Source: Candidatus Dormiibacterota bacterium (lineage in GTDB: Bacteria; Chloroflexota; Dormibacteria; CF-121). Taken from it: a DNA stretch of 48,728 nt. This document shows positions 40,184 through 47,848 of the stretch, in pieces; positions within the stretch are counted from its first letter, which is position 1; each line of letters begins with the position of its first letter. The stretch lies in contig DASZZN010000050.1 in assembly GCA_035544955.1 (NCBI GenBank), forward strand, positions 1-48,728, written 5' to 3'. The position numbers were made by a program, and so were the translations under genes. The notes beneath the pieces were generated by a model. It made no database searches, was not told the DNA's origin, and saw only the letters and a program-made list of their open reading frames with translations.

Positions 40184-41100
40184 CACGACGGGTCGAGGAC
40201 CGGTTGCATGGGTGAGCCCGGACTCTGCGGCGCTTGCTCCAGCCGCCAGACGGGGAGGAAAACCAGCCACTGGTCGGGCTCGCGGCGGATGATCCGTTCG
40301 AAGAACTGCACGATCCGCTCCGTCGTCACCTGGATGTCGCGTTGGGTGTTGCCGGTGCGGCTGACTTCGATGGGCGCCTCCACTTCGGCGATATAGAGGT
40401 TATCGGGCTGACGCCGGCACCAGACGGGCAGGATCGGCGCGCCAGTCTTCAACGCGAGAGCAGCCGGGCCTGAGGGGAACATTGCGGGCCGGTTGAAGAA
40501 AGGCACGCGGACGCCACGATCACCACTGTACAGGTCGCTTGCGAGCGCCACCAGCTCATTTCTTCCGAGCGCCTTGATGATCTGGCGCAGACTGCCGGGG
40601 CCGAGCCCGATCATCTTCATCCCGATCCGCTCGCGGGAGGCGATCACCAACTCGTTGAGGCCACCGCTGGGTAGATCGTTGGTCACAGCGCTGATCGGGT
40701 ACCCGTACACCGCGGAGGCGGCGGCCAGGATGTCCCAATTCGAAACGTGGGCGGTGACGACCACCACGCCCTTGCCCTGGGCGAGAGCCGCGTCGATCCG
40801 CTCGATGCCCTGAGGACGGACCATGCGTCGGATCTGTTCGGGCTTGAGGGTGTCCATCAACATGAAGTCGGCGAACATCTTGAAGTAGTTGCCGAAGGCA
40901 TGCCGCGCGGTCCGCTTCACCAACGGGTCGTCCCACGGCAAGCCGAGGACCTGCCCGAAGTTCTCGAAGGCCACTCGGCGGCGTCGCGGCATCAGGTAAA
41001 ACGCGCAGCGCCCGGTAACCGCCGCGAGGGGGTAGCGAACCCCAGGCGGAAGCGCCCGCATGACCCAGTTCCCCAGCCTGAAGAGCCGAGGGAGGAGCAT
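40183..41100 (-). CDS. Lysophospholipid acyltransferase-fold protein (LpxL/PatA group), first copy
   Basis: A 305-residue HtrB/LpxL/PatA-type acyltransferase with the HX4D motif HVSNWD in VVVVTAHVSNWDILAAASA, and FPSGPAALALKTGAPILPVW corresponding to the second family signature. Only part of a long open frame here is real: the segment upstream of 41100 overlaps ino1 out of frame. I use ATG 41100, which overlaps the ino1 stop as TAATG, followed by PRLFRLGNWVMRALPPGVRY. A hydrophobic amphipathic N-terminus suits membrane association. It resembles its neighbour closely in layout, pointing to an old tandem duplication. Confidence 0.86.
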   Translation of the reverse strand: MLLPRLFRLGNWVMRALPPGVRYPLAAVTGRCAFYLMPRRRRVAFENFGQVLGLPWDDPLVKRTARHAFGNYFKMFADFMLMDTLKPEQIRRMVRPQGIERIDAALAQGKGVVVVTAHVSNWDILAAASAVYGYPISAVTNDLPSGGLNELVIASRERIGMKMIGLGPGSLRQIIKALGRNELVALASDLYSGDRGVRVPFFNRPAMFPSGPAALALKTGAPILPVWCRRQPDNLYIAEVEAPIEVSRTGNTQRDIQVTTERIVQFFERIIRREPDQWLVFLPVWRLEQAPQSPGSPMQPVLDPS

Positions 41101-42314
41101 TAGCGCCGAGCGGTCGCTTCCCGGGCGGGAACGGCCTGGGCGCGCTCGTCGGCCTTGCCGTCGACGGGCGTCCCGGCGATGAAGGCTTCGGTCAGCTGGT
41201 GGGCAACCCCGTCCGTGACCTGGGTTGGCGGTGATTTCATGAAGTACGACGACGGCCCATCGAGGGCTCCGCCCAGCTTGCGGTCGAGGCCAAGCTTGCA
41301 GCAGCGGATGGCGTCGATCACGACACCGGCGGAGTTCGGAGAGTCCCAGACCTCGAGCTTGAGCTCGACGTTGAGGGGGACGTCGCCGAAGGAGCGGCCT
41401 TCCAGCCGGATGTAGGCCCACTTGCGATCGCCCAGCCAGGGCACGTAGTCGGACGGCCCGATGTGAATGTTGTCCGCGCCGATATCGACCTTCATCTGCG
41501 ACTTGACGCTGTTCGTCTTTGAGATTTTCTTCGACACCAGGCGTTCCCGCTCCAACATGTTGAGGAAGTCGGTGTTGCCGCCGAAGTTCAGCTGGTAGGT
41601 TCGCTCCAGCTTGACGCCCCGATCCTCGAAGAGCCGGGTCAGCACGCGATGGACGATGGTTGCGCCGACCTGCGACTTGATGTCGTCGCCGATGATCGGG
41701 ATGCCGCGCTTCTCGAAGCGCCCGCGCCAGTAGGGCTCGCGCGCGAGGAAGACCGGCATGCAGTTGACGAACGCGCAGCCGGCCTCGAGCACCTGCTCCG
41801 CATACCACTTGACCGCCTCTTCGCTCCCAACCGGAAGGTAATTCACCACGACATCGGTCTTGGTCGCCTTCAAAATGCCGACGATGTCAGCCGTCGGGCC
41901 GGGGGCCTTGGTGATGATCTCCGAGAGGTACTTCCCGAGTCCGTCGTGGGTCATGCCGCGCTCGACCTTGACGCCCAGGTGAGGGACCTCCGCGAACTTG
42001 ACGGTGTTGTTGTGCCCGGAGAAGATCGCGTCCGACAGGTCCTTGCCGACCTTTTCTTTGTCGATGTCGAAGGCGGCGGAGAACTCGATATCCTTGATGT
42101 GGTAGCCGCCCAGGTCGACGTGCATCAGGCCCGGGACCGAGGCTCCGGGCTTCGCATCGCGGTAATACTCGATACCCTGGACCAGCGACGAGGCGCAGTT
42201 ACCTACGCCGAGGATCGCGACCCGGACCTTGCGGCGCGACCCGGCATCGCGGCGAACGCCAGTGGTTTTTGGCGTTCGGCCGTTGTGCCGGCTGCCGTTC
42301 TTTGTTGTTGCCAT
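41100..42314 (-). CDS. ino1: Inositol-1-phosphate (myo-inositol-3-phosphate) synthase
   Basis: A 404-residue myo-inositol phosphate synthase that isomerises glucose 6-phosphate to inositol phosphate with NAD. A basic N-terminal tail is followed by the Rossmann motif [17 protein letters not shown]. Family segments include [46 protein letters not shown] and [18 protein letters not shown]. It resembles the actinobacterial short form rather than the larger eukaryotic enzyme. It supplies the head group for the lipid genes downstream. Start ATG 42314 lies 6 bases after the arsR-like stop and follows GGAGGCAGG in the overlapping sequence. Confidence 0.95.
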   Translation of the reverse strand: MATTKNGSRHNGRTPKTTGVRRDAGSRRKVRVAILGVGNCASSLVQGIEYYRDAKPGASVPGLMHVDLGGYHIKDIEFSAAFDIDKEKVGKDLSDAIFSGHNNTVKFAEVPHLGVKVERGMTHDGLGKYLSEIITKAPGPTADIVGILKATKTDVVVNYLPVGSEEAVKWYAEQVLEAGCAFVNCMPVFLAREPYWRGRFEKRGIPIIGDDIKSQVGATIVHRVLTRLFEDRGVKLERTYQLNFGGNTDFLNMLERERLVSKKISKTNSVKSQMKVDIGADNIHIGPSDYVPWLGDRKWAYIRLEGRSFGDVPLNVELKLEVWDSPNSAGVVIDAIRCCKLGLDRKLGGALDGPSSYFMKSPPTQVTDGVAHQLTEAFIAGTPVDGKADERAQAVPAREATARR

Positions 42315-42320
42315 CGCTTA

Positions 42321-42665
42321 TTACACCTGCCTCCATTCGTGTTGCAGCGCCTTGACCCGAGGTCGAGGCGCGATCAGAGTCGTCAGTTCTCGTTGGAAGG
42401 CGTGCAGGCCTTCCCGGTTGAGTGAGTAGTGAATCGTGCGCCCCACCCGCCGCGCACGGACCAGCTGGCCGCGTCGCAACATCCGCAGGTGCCAGCTCAG
42501 GCGAGGCTGGCTGATGCCGATCGCATCGGCGAGCTCGAGAACGGTGATCTCCGGAATGCCGGCCAGGTATTGAAGGATGCGCAGGCGCGTAATGCTGGCC
42601 AGGGCCTGGTAATGGGCTCGGAATTCGCGCAGGGAGGGATTATTGAGGAGGGGAGAGGATGCCAT
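42321..42665 (-). CDS. ArsR-type HTH regulator heading the inositol lipid operon
   Basis: A 114-residue ArsR/SmtB-family winged-helix DNA-binding protein: RILQYLAGIPEITVLELADA leads into the recognition helix ISQPRLSWHLRMLRRGQLV, then the wing RRVGRTIHYSL. It contains no cysteine at all, so the usual metal-sensing thiols are absent and the effector is probably not a soft metal. It is the first gene of the lipid operon and sits behind a palindrome overlapping its own likely transcription start, so autorepression of the whole operon is expected. Confidence 0.85.
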   Translation of the reverse strand: MASSPLLNNPSLREFRAHYQALASITRLRILQYLAGIPEITVLELADAIGISQPRLSWHLRMLRRGQLVRARRVGRTIHYSLNREGLHAFQRELTTLIAPRPRVKALQHEWRQV

Positions 42666-42689
42666 ATAAAGAATCCTTTATGGATTATA
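42666..42689 (-). promoter_or_regulatory. TATAAT promoter and palindromic operator of the inositol lipid operon
   Basis: On the minus strand a perfect TATAAT (42689-42684) is followed by the palindrome ATAAAG-GATT-CTTTAT (42681-42666), which abuts the arsR ATG at 42665. The predicted transcription start falls inside the palindrome, where a bound dimer would block initiation. No -35 match is seen. This is the only perfect TATAAT I noted in the window. Confidence 0.6.
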
Positions 42690-42727
42690 GCAGGCTCCCT
42701 GCGGGGCGGTCGGGGTGCGGGCCTAGA

Positions 42728-42865
42728 TCAGCAAGTCCCGGGGCAGGCGCAGGCGAATTCGCACTCGTTCTTGTAGCGGCAGTCGTTGATGCCGTTCAGG
42801 CCTTTCGCGATGATTGCCTGCAGCTCGCGAATCTTCTTCTGCTGGTCGGTTTCTTCGGCATCCAT
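42728..42865 (-). CDS. Cysteine-rich miniprotein, 45 residues
   Basis: Minus-strand frame with ATG 42865 and TGA 42730-42728. The product starts with an acidic/basic helix-like part (DAEETDQQKKIRELQAIIAK) and ends in a Cys cluster: DCRYKNECEFACACPGTC, five cysteines within 17 residues. The spacing C-x5-C-x3-C-x-C-x3-C suggests metal binding or disulfides. I know of no assigned function. It stands alone in the gap between holB and the arsR-led operon, 62 bases from arsR, with which it may be co-transcribed despite the intervening promoter. No clear Shine-Dalgarno sequence or -10 box precedes it, so the start is provisional. Confidence 0.58.
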   Translation of the reverse strand: MDAEETDQQKKIRELQAIIAKGLNGINDCRYKNECEFACACPGTC

Positions 42866-43007
42866 CGGAATCAGTGCTGTGACGAGAACTGCGACGGGCG
42901 GTGGAACGCGACGATGCCTACAAGATGACAGTCACGCTGTCGGAAACGCCTACAGAATAGGAGTAGGTTCGGGCACGGTCAAGGAAAGAGTTGTTAAGGT
43001 GGGCGCC

Positions 43008-44045
43008 ATGCCAGCCTCGCGGACTCGTCGAAGCACGGCACTTGTGCCTAAAGGTTTTGCCGCGATCGCCGGGCACGATCGAGCCATCTCGATCCTGCGA
43101 GCTCACCAGCGAGCCGGCCGCCTGGCCCATGCCTACTGCCTCACCGGCGAGGAAGCGATCGGCAAAACCGCCGTCGCGCGGGCGCTCGCCGAAGAGCTGC
43201 TCCTGGGCGAAGGGCAGCCGTCGCGCCTCGAGGTCCACCCGGACTTCTGGTCGGATGACCGGCCGGAGGCGATCAGCATCGACGAGATCCGGTTTCATCC
43301 GGAACGCGGGGCTCCGACCCACGAGCAATCGCTCCAGCAGTTCCTTAGCCTGAAACCATTCGTGGCGCCGCTCCGGGTGGCGCTCCTGGCAAATGCCGAA
43401 CGGATGACCGAGGCCGCGCAGAACTGCCTGCTGAAAACGCTCGAAGAGCCCCCTCCCAACACCGTCCTGGTGTTGACCACGGCCTATCCGGATCATCTCC
43501 TTCCCACCTGCCTGTCGCGCTGCCAGGTGATAGCCCTTTCGCCAGTAGGAAGGCCTGCGATGGTCGGCTTCATCAAGGCGCGTCAGCCGAATGAAGCGGA
43601 GGCCGAAGCGCTCGTCGGGCTTGCGCATGGCCGCCCAGGATGGGCGGCGCGCGCGCTCACCGACCGCGATTGGGTGGTGCGGATCGACCGCTGGGCCGAG
43701 CAACTGGCGGCGCTGGCCTTTGAGGACGTCGACGGTGTGCTGACCTACGCGGCGCGGTTCGGCCAGGGCCCGCAAGCCGAGATGCGGCTGGTAGCCGCGG
43801 ATGCCCTCCGCGGTTTCACCGCCTTCCTCCGCGACGCAATGTTGCTCCAGGCTGGCGTCCTGAGTTCGATGCCGGCGGAGCGGAGGTCCGCGCTCGAAGC
43901 GTGGTCGGCCCGGGTCCCCGTGGACCACGTGCGGGCATCGCTGGCGGCGGCTCAGCGTACCCAGTTGCTGATCGATCAGAATGTAAATCCTCGCCTTGCC
44001 ATGGAAGTCATGCTGCTCGACCTGCGCGTCCGTCGCCCGGCATGA
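43008..44045 (+). CDS. holB: DNA polymerase III delta' subunit-like clamp-loader protein
   Basis: A 345-residue AAA+ clamp-loader-type protein. Walker A is GEEAIGKTAVARAL. NCLLKTLEEPPPNTVLVLTT followed by LLPTCLSRCQ is the strongly conserved delta'/tau segment (sensor/SRC motif region). It contributes to the pentameric loader that places the sliding clamp on DNA. ATG 43008 begins at the family start; an in-frame extension to 42786 reads through low-similarity sequence. Weak AAGG signals precede it. It is co-translated with the next gene by an ATGA overlap rather than sitting beside tmk as in some genomes. Confidence 0.85.
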   Translation: MPASRTRRSTALVPKGFAAIAGHDRAISILRAHQRAGRLAHAYCLTGEEAIGKTAVARALAEELLLGEGQPSRLEVHPDFWSDDRPEAISIDEIRFHPERGAPTHEQSLQQFLSLKPFVAPLRVALLANAERMTEAAQNCLLKTLEEPPPNTVLVLTTAYPDHLLPTCLSRCQVIALSPVGRPAMVGFIKARQPNEAEAEALVGLAHGRPGWAARALTDRDWVVRIDRWAEQLAALAFEDVDGVLTYAARFGQGPQAEMRLVAADALRGFTAFLRDAMLLQAGVLSSMPAERRSALEAWSARVPVDHVRASLAAAQRTQLLIDQNVNPRLAMEVMLLDLRVRRPA

Positions 44046-45025
44046 GCAGTGTCTTCGTCACGCTGCCCCTGCCGTCGCCTGGCATCGACATGCTCAGGGA
44101 GCGCTTCGAGGTCACGATGATGGAGGCGGAAGGGATGCCGGCCGAGACGCTGAAGCGGCACATTGCCGAAGCGGATCCGATCGGCATCGTCGGCATGGTC
44201 AATGTCCCGATCACCGATGAAATCATGGCGGCCGCGCCTCACCTCCGGGTGGTGGCGAACTACGCCGTCGGCTACAACAACGTCGATGTGGCGGCTGCCA
44301 CCCGCCGCGGGGTGCTGGTCACCAACACGCCCGGCGTGCTGACCGATGCGACCGCCGACCTGGCGTTCGCCCTCATCCTGGCGGTCGCCCGCCGGGTGGT
44401 GGAGTCTGACCGGTTTCTTCGGGAAGGGAAATTCAAGGGCTGGAAGGCCGACCTCCTGCTCGGCAGCGATGTCTATGGCCAGGTGCTGGGCGTCATCGGC
44501 TTCGGTCGAATCGGGCAGGCCGTAGCGCGGCGCGGCCTGGGCTTCAACATGTCGATCCTCTATTCCGACGCGCACCGGGCCAGCCCCGAAGTGGAGTCCG
44601 AGCTGCGCGCCCAGTACGTCCCGCTCGACGAGCTGCTGCGCAAGGCCGACTTCGTGACCATTCACGCCGACTTGAACGATCAGACCCGCCACCTGATCGG
44701 CGAACGGGAGCTGAAGTTGATGGGGCCTGAGCACTACCTGATCAATGCCGCGCGCGGACCGATCGTCGACGAGAAGGCCCTGGTGCGGGCGCTCAAAGAA
44801 GGCTGGATCAAGGGAGCGGGTCTCGACGTCTACGAGCGGGAGCCGAAGACCGAGGCGGGGCTGACCGATTGCTGGAACGCCGTCTTGCTGCCCCACCTGG
44901 GGAGCGCCACGGTGACGGCCCGAGCCGCCATGGCTGAGACCGCGGCGAAGAACGTGATCGCGGCGGTCGAGGGGCAGACCCCGCCCAACCTGGTCAACCC
45001 GGAAGCGCTCGCCGTCCGCCACTAG
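44042..45025 (+). CDS. D-2-hydroxyacid dehydrogenase (glyoxylate/hydroxypyruvate reductase type)
   Basis: A 327-residue NAD(P)-dependent D-isomer 2-hydroxyacid dehydrogenase. The nucleotide motif is GVIGFGRIGQAVARR, and the catalytic Arg, Glu and His lie in NAARGPIVDE, DVYEREPK and LLPHLGSATVTAR. The pattern (VANYAVGYNNVDVAAATRRG, then TPGVLTDATADLAF) is that of GRHPR-like glyoxylate/hydroxypyruvate reductases, though phosphoglycerate dehydrogenase activity cannot be excluded. ATG 44042 overlaps holB as ATGA; upstream sequence in frame belongs to holB. Confidence 0.9.
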   Translation: MSSVFVTLPLPSPGIDMLRERFEVTMMEAEGMPAETLKRHIAEADPIGIVGMVNVPITDEIMAAAPHLRVVANYAVGYNNVDVAAATRRGVLVTNTPGVLTDATADLAFALILAVARRVVESDRFLREGKFKGWKADLLLGSDVYGQVLGVIGFGRIGQAVARRGLGFNMSILYSDAHRASPEVESELRAQYVPLDELLRKADFVTIHADLNDQTRHLIGERELKLMGPEHYLINAARGPIVDEKALVRALKEGWIKGAGLDVYEREPKTEAGLTDCWNAVLLPHLGSATVTARAAMAETAAKNVIAAVEGQTPPNLVNPEALAVRH

Positions 45026-45850
45026 GTGCGCATCCGGCTGCTGGCCATCGATCTTGATGGCACGCTGGTCAACGACCGGCTGGAGATGGACCCGCGGGAC
45101 GTCGCCGCGGTTAAGGCGGCCACTGCCGCGGGCGTCAAGGTGGTGCTGGCGACAGGCCGCATGTTCAAGTCGTCACAGCGCTATGCGGAACCACTTGGCC
45201 TGACGGGCCCGATCATCAACTACCAGGGGGCGGTGGTCCGCGAGATCGCCAGCGGCGATATCTGGTCTCGGTGCGAGCTGACCGTGCCGATGCAACAGCG
45301 GGTGCTGGCGTTTGCCGAGCCCCGGGACTGGCACGTCAACGCCTATGTCGCCGAGCACGTCTACACGGCGCGCGCGCGGCCCGAGGCGGATCTCTACGCC
45401 CGGATCGCGATGGTGCCCTACGAGGTGGTGGGGCCCCTTTCGAAATGGGTCAAACAGGACTCGACCAAGATGGTCCTCGTCGACCTTGACCCCGCTGACG
45501 TGCCGAAACGGATAGCTGAGTTGACCGACTGGATGGGCGATATCGGGCGGGTCACACGGTCGCTCGATTGGTTCGTCGAGGTGATTAACCCGCAGGTGTC
45601 CAAGTCGCGGGCGCTGGCGATGGTGGCGGACCGGCTTGGCATTGCGCAGGCGGAGGTCTGCGCCATCGGGGATAACACGAACGATGAGGACATGGTGAGT
45701 TGGGCCGGCTTCGGCGTGGCTATGGGCCAGGCGCCCGACGCCCTGAAAGCCGTCGCCAACTACGTCACCGGGCGGATCGGGGAGGCGGGTGTCGCGCAGG
45801 TGATCGAGCGCTTCGTGATCGGGAAAGAGGAACCGCGAATGCGCGCTTAG
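45026..45850 (+). CDS. Cof-type HAD phosphatase
   Basis: A 274-residue HAD-superfamily hydrolase of the Cof/YidA subgroup, which dephosphorylates sugar phosphates and similar small molecules. Motif I is LLAIDLDGTLVND with the Asp nucleophile, motif II VVLATGR, and motif IV GDNTNDEDMVSWAG. A C2-type cap domain lies in between. The start is GTG 45026, directly after the preceding TAG with no gap. It is the last host gene before tRNA-Asp. Confidence 0.9.
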   Translation: MRIRLLAIDLDGTLVNDRLEMDPRDVAAVKAATAAGVKVVLATGRMFKSSQRYAEPLGLTGPIINYQGAVVREIASGDIWSRCELTVPMQQRVLAFAEPRDWHVNAYVAEHVYTARARPEADLYARIAMVPYEVVGPLSKWVKQDSTKMVLVDLDPADVPKRIAELTDWMGDIGRVTRSLDWFVEVINPQVSKSRALAMVADRLGIAQAEVCAIGDNTNDEDMVSWAGFGVAMGQAPDALKAVANYVTGRIGEAGVAQVIERFVIGKEEPRMRA

Positions 45851-45867
45851 GCCGGCGCAACCTTATA

Positions 45868-45873
45868 TATACT
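45868..45873 (+). promoter_or_regulatory. -10 box of tRNA-Asp
   Basis: TATACT, inside an AT-rich TTATATATACT stretch that stands out against the GC-rich surroundings, ends 10 bases before the tRNA. No convincing -35 hexamer was found at 16-18 bases upstream. Confidence 0.4.
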
Positions 45874-45883
45874 GGGCTTCCGC

Positions 45884-45957
45884 GGCCCCGTGGTGTAGTG
45901 GTCTAACATGCCTCCCTGTCACGGAGGAGATCGGCGGTTCGAATCCGCTCGGGGTCG
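45884..45957 (+). tRNA. tRNA-Asp (GTC)
   Basis: A 74-base cloverleaf. The acceptor stem is GGCCCCG with CGGGGTC (one G-U), then discriminator G. The anticodon stem is CCTCC/GGAGG around loop CTGTCAC with anticodon GTC at 45918-45920, and the T arm contains TTCGAAT. CCA is not encoded: GTAA follows. The last 39 bases of the gene are overlapped on the opposite strand by the end of the recombinase reading frame, marking this as the probable insertion site of the adjoining element. Confidence 0.95.
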
Positions 45958-47427
45958 TAAATACCACCTGAAAGCCTCGGCGTATACCGGGTATATGTCC
46001 ACGTCGACAACCTGATCATCTCGGATAGCGATCCGGGTGAACACCCGCTCGACGACCTCACGCTGGGCCTCCGGGCTCGACTCCTGAACGGCGGCCGCGA
46101 AGCCACGAACGAGTTCGAGGGCTTGGAGGGGGGACATGCCGGGGGTTGAGGTCGCATAATCCCACCGTCCCTCCTCTTCGGAAATATCCGCGAGAGACTT
46201 GTCCCGGAACGCTTTGTCGCAGAGCCCGTCCCGGTACATCTCCAGGGTGCGCTGCCTCCGCAGGGCGAGCTCGCGGCGCGCCGTCTCCGCCTGGACGTAG
46301 TCGTCATCTCCACCCGTGGCCCGACAGAGGCTGATCACGGCCTTGGCCACGCCCTCGTGGGCAGACACGGGTATGTCGAACCAGCGTAGAAGCTCAAGGA
46401 CTTGGCGTTCCACGACCTCAGCGGTCACCATTCGTTGCGGACAGCGCTCGACACCGATATGGCGGCAGCGATAGCGCCGGCCCCGATTCGACGAGGTGGC
46501 ACCACCCCACATGGGTCCACCGCAGTAGGCGCAGCGGACGATGCCCGCGAGCAAATAGGTGCGATGCTCCGCGGCTTTCTTCTGCCGGCCTTCTCGCAAT
46601 TTCGTAAGCGTGTTCCTGCTTCGGATCGACTGCGAGACTTGTACTTGGGCGTCGGTAATGAGGGGTGGATGACTCCCCTTGATCAGCTCGCGGTCGGGTC
46701 GGCGCCAATGCCGCTTGATGTATCCCAGGTAGAGCTCATGGTTGTTGAGGATCGTGCGGATCGCTTTGTCGGTTATCTCGATGCCGTTTTTCCCGCGATA
46801 GCCGGCAACATTGAGGTGACGTGCCAGCGACACGTCCGAATATTGGCCGGTGCCGTACAGGTCGAAGATCAAACGAACTAGCTTGATCTCGCGTACGTCA
46901 GCGGCAGGCCTGAGGACGCCATGGTCGCGGTCGTAACCGAGTGGGATCGTGCCGCAATGTTCACCGCGATTCTGTTTGACCGCAATGGTTTGCGTCGCTC
47001 GCTCGGCGTCGAGCTCGCGCTCAAGTTCCGACCAAACGACCGCCATGCCCAGAAAGGCACGGCCGTATGGAGTTGTCGTGTCGATCTTCTGGGTGATGCA
47101 AACAAAGTCGATGTTGTGTTTCCGAAGATCTTCGAGGAACGAGAAGTAATCACGTTTGTTCCGCGATAGCCGAGAGAGGCTATGAATCACGACCGCATTG
47201 AATTCCTTTAGGCGACGCTTCAACTCCTGGTAACCGGGACGCTTGTCTGTCCCACCGGAGCTGTGGCCCTCGACATCGGCGAAGACCTCGTATGTGTAGC
47301 CGTCATCCTCACACCAGCGGATGCAGGCGTCTCGCTGCATCTCTGGCGAGATATGCCGCACGCCCTTGTAGACCTGGGATTTGCGGATGTAGATCGCCGC
47401 CCGCTTGATGGTCGCTGAGTTCGCCAC
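45919..47427 (-). CDS. Large serine recombinase (integrase) of a tRNA-Asp element
   Basis: A 502-residue site-specific recombinase with an N-terminal resolvase domain. The AIYIRKSQ segment puts the nucleophile at Ser17, and HSLSRLSRN carries catalytic arginines. After about residue 150 come the recombinase DNA-binding domain and a zinc ribbon (CAYCGGPM, then YRCRH and RCPQR), followed by a coiled-coil-like region typical of large serine integrases. It integrates or excises mobile DNA without sequence duplication by classical tyrosine chemistry. The start is GTG 47427, sharing one base with the preceding small ORF's TAG. The last 12 residues and stop are read from the host tRNA-Asp antisense strand, so the native C-terminus in the excised form may differ. 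Confidence 0.9.
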   Translation of the reverse strand: MANSATIKRAAIYIRKSQVYKGVRHISPEMQRDACIRWCEDDGYTYEVFADVEGHSSGGTDKRPGYQELKRRLKEFNAVVIHSLSRLSRNKRDYFSFLEDLRKHNIDFVCITQKIDTTTPYGRAFLGMAVVWSELERELDAERATQTIAVKQNRGEHCGTIPLGYDRDHGVLRPAADVREIKLVRLIFDLYGTGQYSDVSLARHLNVAGYRGKNGIEITDKAIRTILNNHELYLGYIKRHWRRPDRELIKGSHPPLITDAQVQVSQSIRSRNTLTKLREGRQKKAAEHRTYLLAGIVRCAYCGGPMWGGATSSNRGRRYRCRHIGVERCPQRMVTAEVVERQVLELLRWFDIPVSAHEGVAKAVISLCRATGGDDDYVQAETARRELALRRQRTLEMYRDGLCDKAFRDKSLADISEEEGRWDYATSTPGMSPLQALELVRGFAAAVQESSPEAQREVVERVFTRIAIRDDQVVDVDIYPVYAEAFRWYLRPRADSNRRSPP

Positions 47428-47735
47428 TAAGCCGCCTCTTTGTGCTCCGGATGGTTGCCCGCTGTTGCTCTGCGATGAGCAGCCCAGAACGCGCAGATAA
47501 GTTCCGCGTACGCCTGAATCGCGTCACCGCCCCGGGACTCACAACCGGGGTGTCGCGAAGGTAATCCCGAAGGCGTTGAGCTGTCAAGGGCTTGGATGCT
47601 CGACGTGATCGAGACGTTGGCAGGATTGAAATCATGAACCGGCTGGGCCGACTTCCGCCGAGGAGGCTTTTCCACTCGGGTTTTCCTCGCCTTCGCAGTA
47701 GGATCCAAGCTCTGGAACGACGAGCTTGGCTGCAC
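47427..47735 (-). CDS. Hypothetical small element protein, coupled to the recombinase
   Basis: A 102-residue reading frame with a basic, Ser/Pro-rich N-terminal half (KARKTRVEKPPRRKSAQP) and a more structured C-terminal half (AIQAYAELICAFWAAHRRA). I do not recognise it. Its stop and the recombinase start overlap as TAGTG, which supports translation, but composition is not decisive. It might be a small DNA-binding accessory such as a directionality factor, but that is guesswork. Confidence 0.4.
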   Translation of the reverse strand: MQPSSSFQSLDPTAKARKTRVEKPPRRKSAQPVHDFNPANVSITSSIQALDSSTPSGLPSRHPGCESRGGDAIQAYAELICAFWAAHRRATAGNHPEHKEAA

Positions 47736-47774
47736 GCGATCCGAATTGGGCGACGCGGCTCGACCGCTAGTCAG

Positions 47775-47848
47775 TCAGGTTTGTCCTGCGACATTGAAGG
47801 GGACAGACTCTGGCCCCTCAGAGGGGCCAGTGCGCGTCAAACCTGACC
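47775..47848. repeat. Nested inverted repeats at the end of the Replic_Relax gene
   Basis: An outer pair, GTCAGGTTT (47775-47783) and AAACCTGAC (47840-47848), encloses an inner perfect 10-base inverted repeat, CTGGCCCCTC and GAGGGGCCAG (47811-47831). The outer right arm overlaps the last codons of the minus-strand gene. The inner hairpin begins 6 bases past its stop, so it could be its terminator, though without a T-tract. The two repeats have different centres. Confidence 0.55.

Noticed and set aside
41101-41808. Extension of the acyltransferase frame far upstream as a 541-residue fusion protein
   Set aside because: This part is out of frame over ino1, its translation is Arg/Gly-rich without homology, and a clean TAATG start lies at 41100.
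42728-42730. TGA of the Cys-rich miniprotein as a second selenocysteine codon
   Set aside because: Reading through would run over the arsR promoter and give no recognisable sequence; the peptide ends naturally after CPGTC.
45903-46313. A minus-strand frame ending in ERIRTADLLRDREAC
   Set aside because: The ending is the well-known translation of an antisense tRNA gene, and the rest is an alternative frame of the recombinase.
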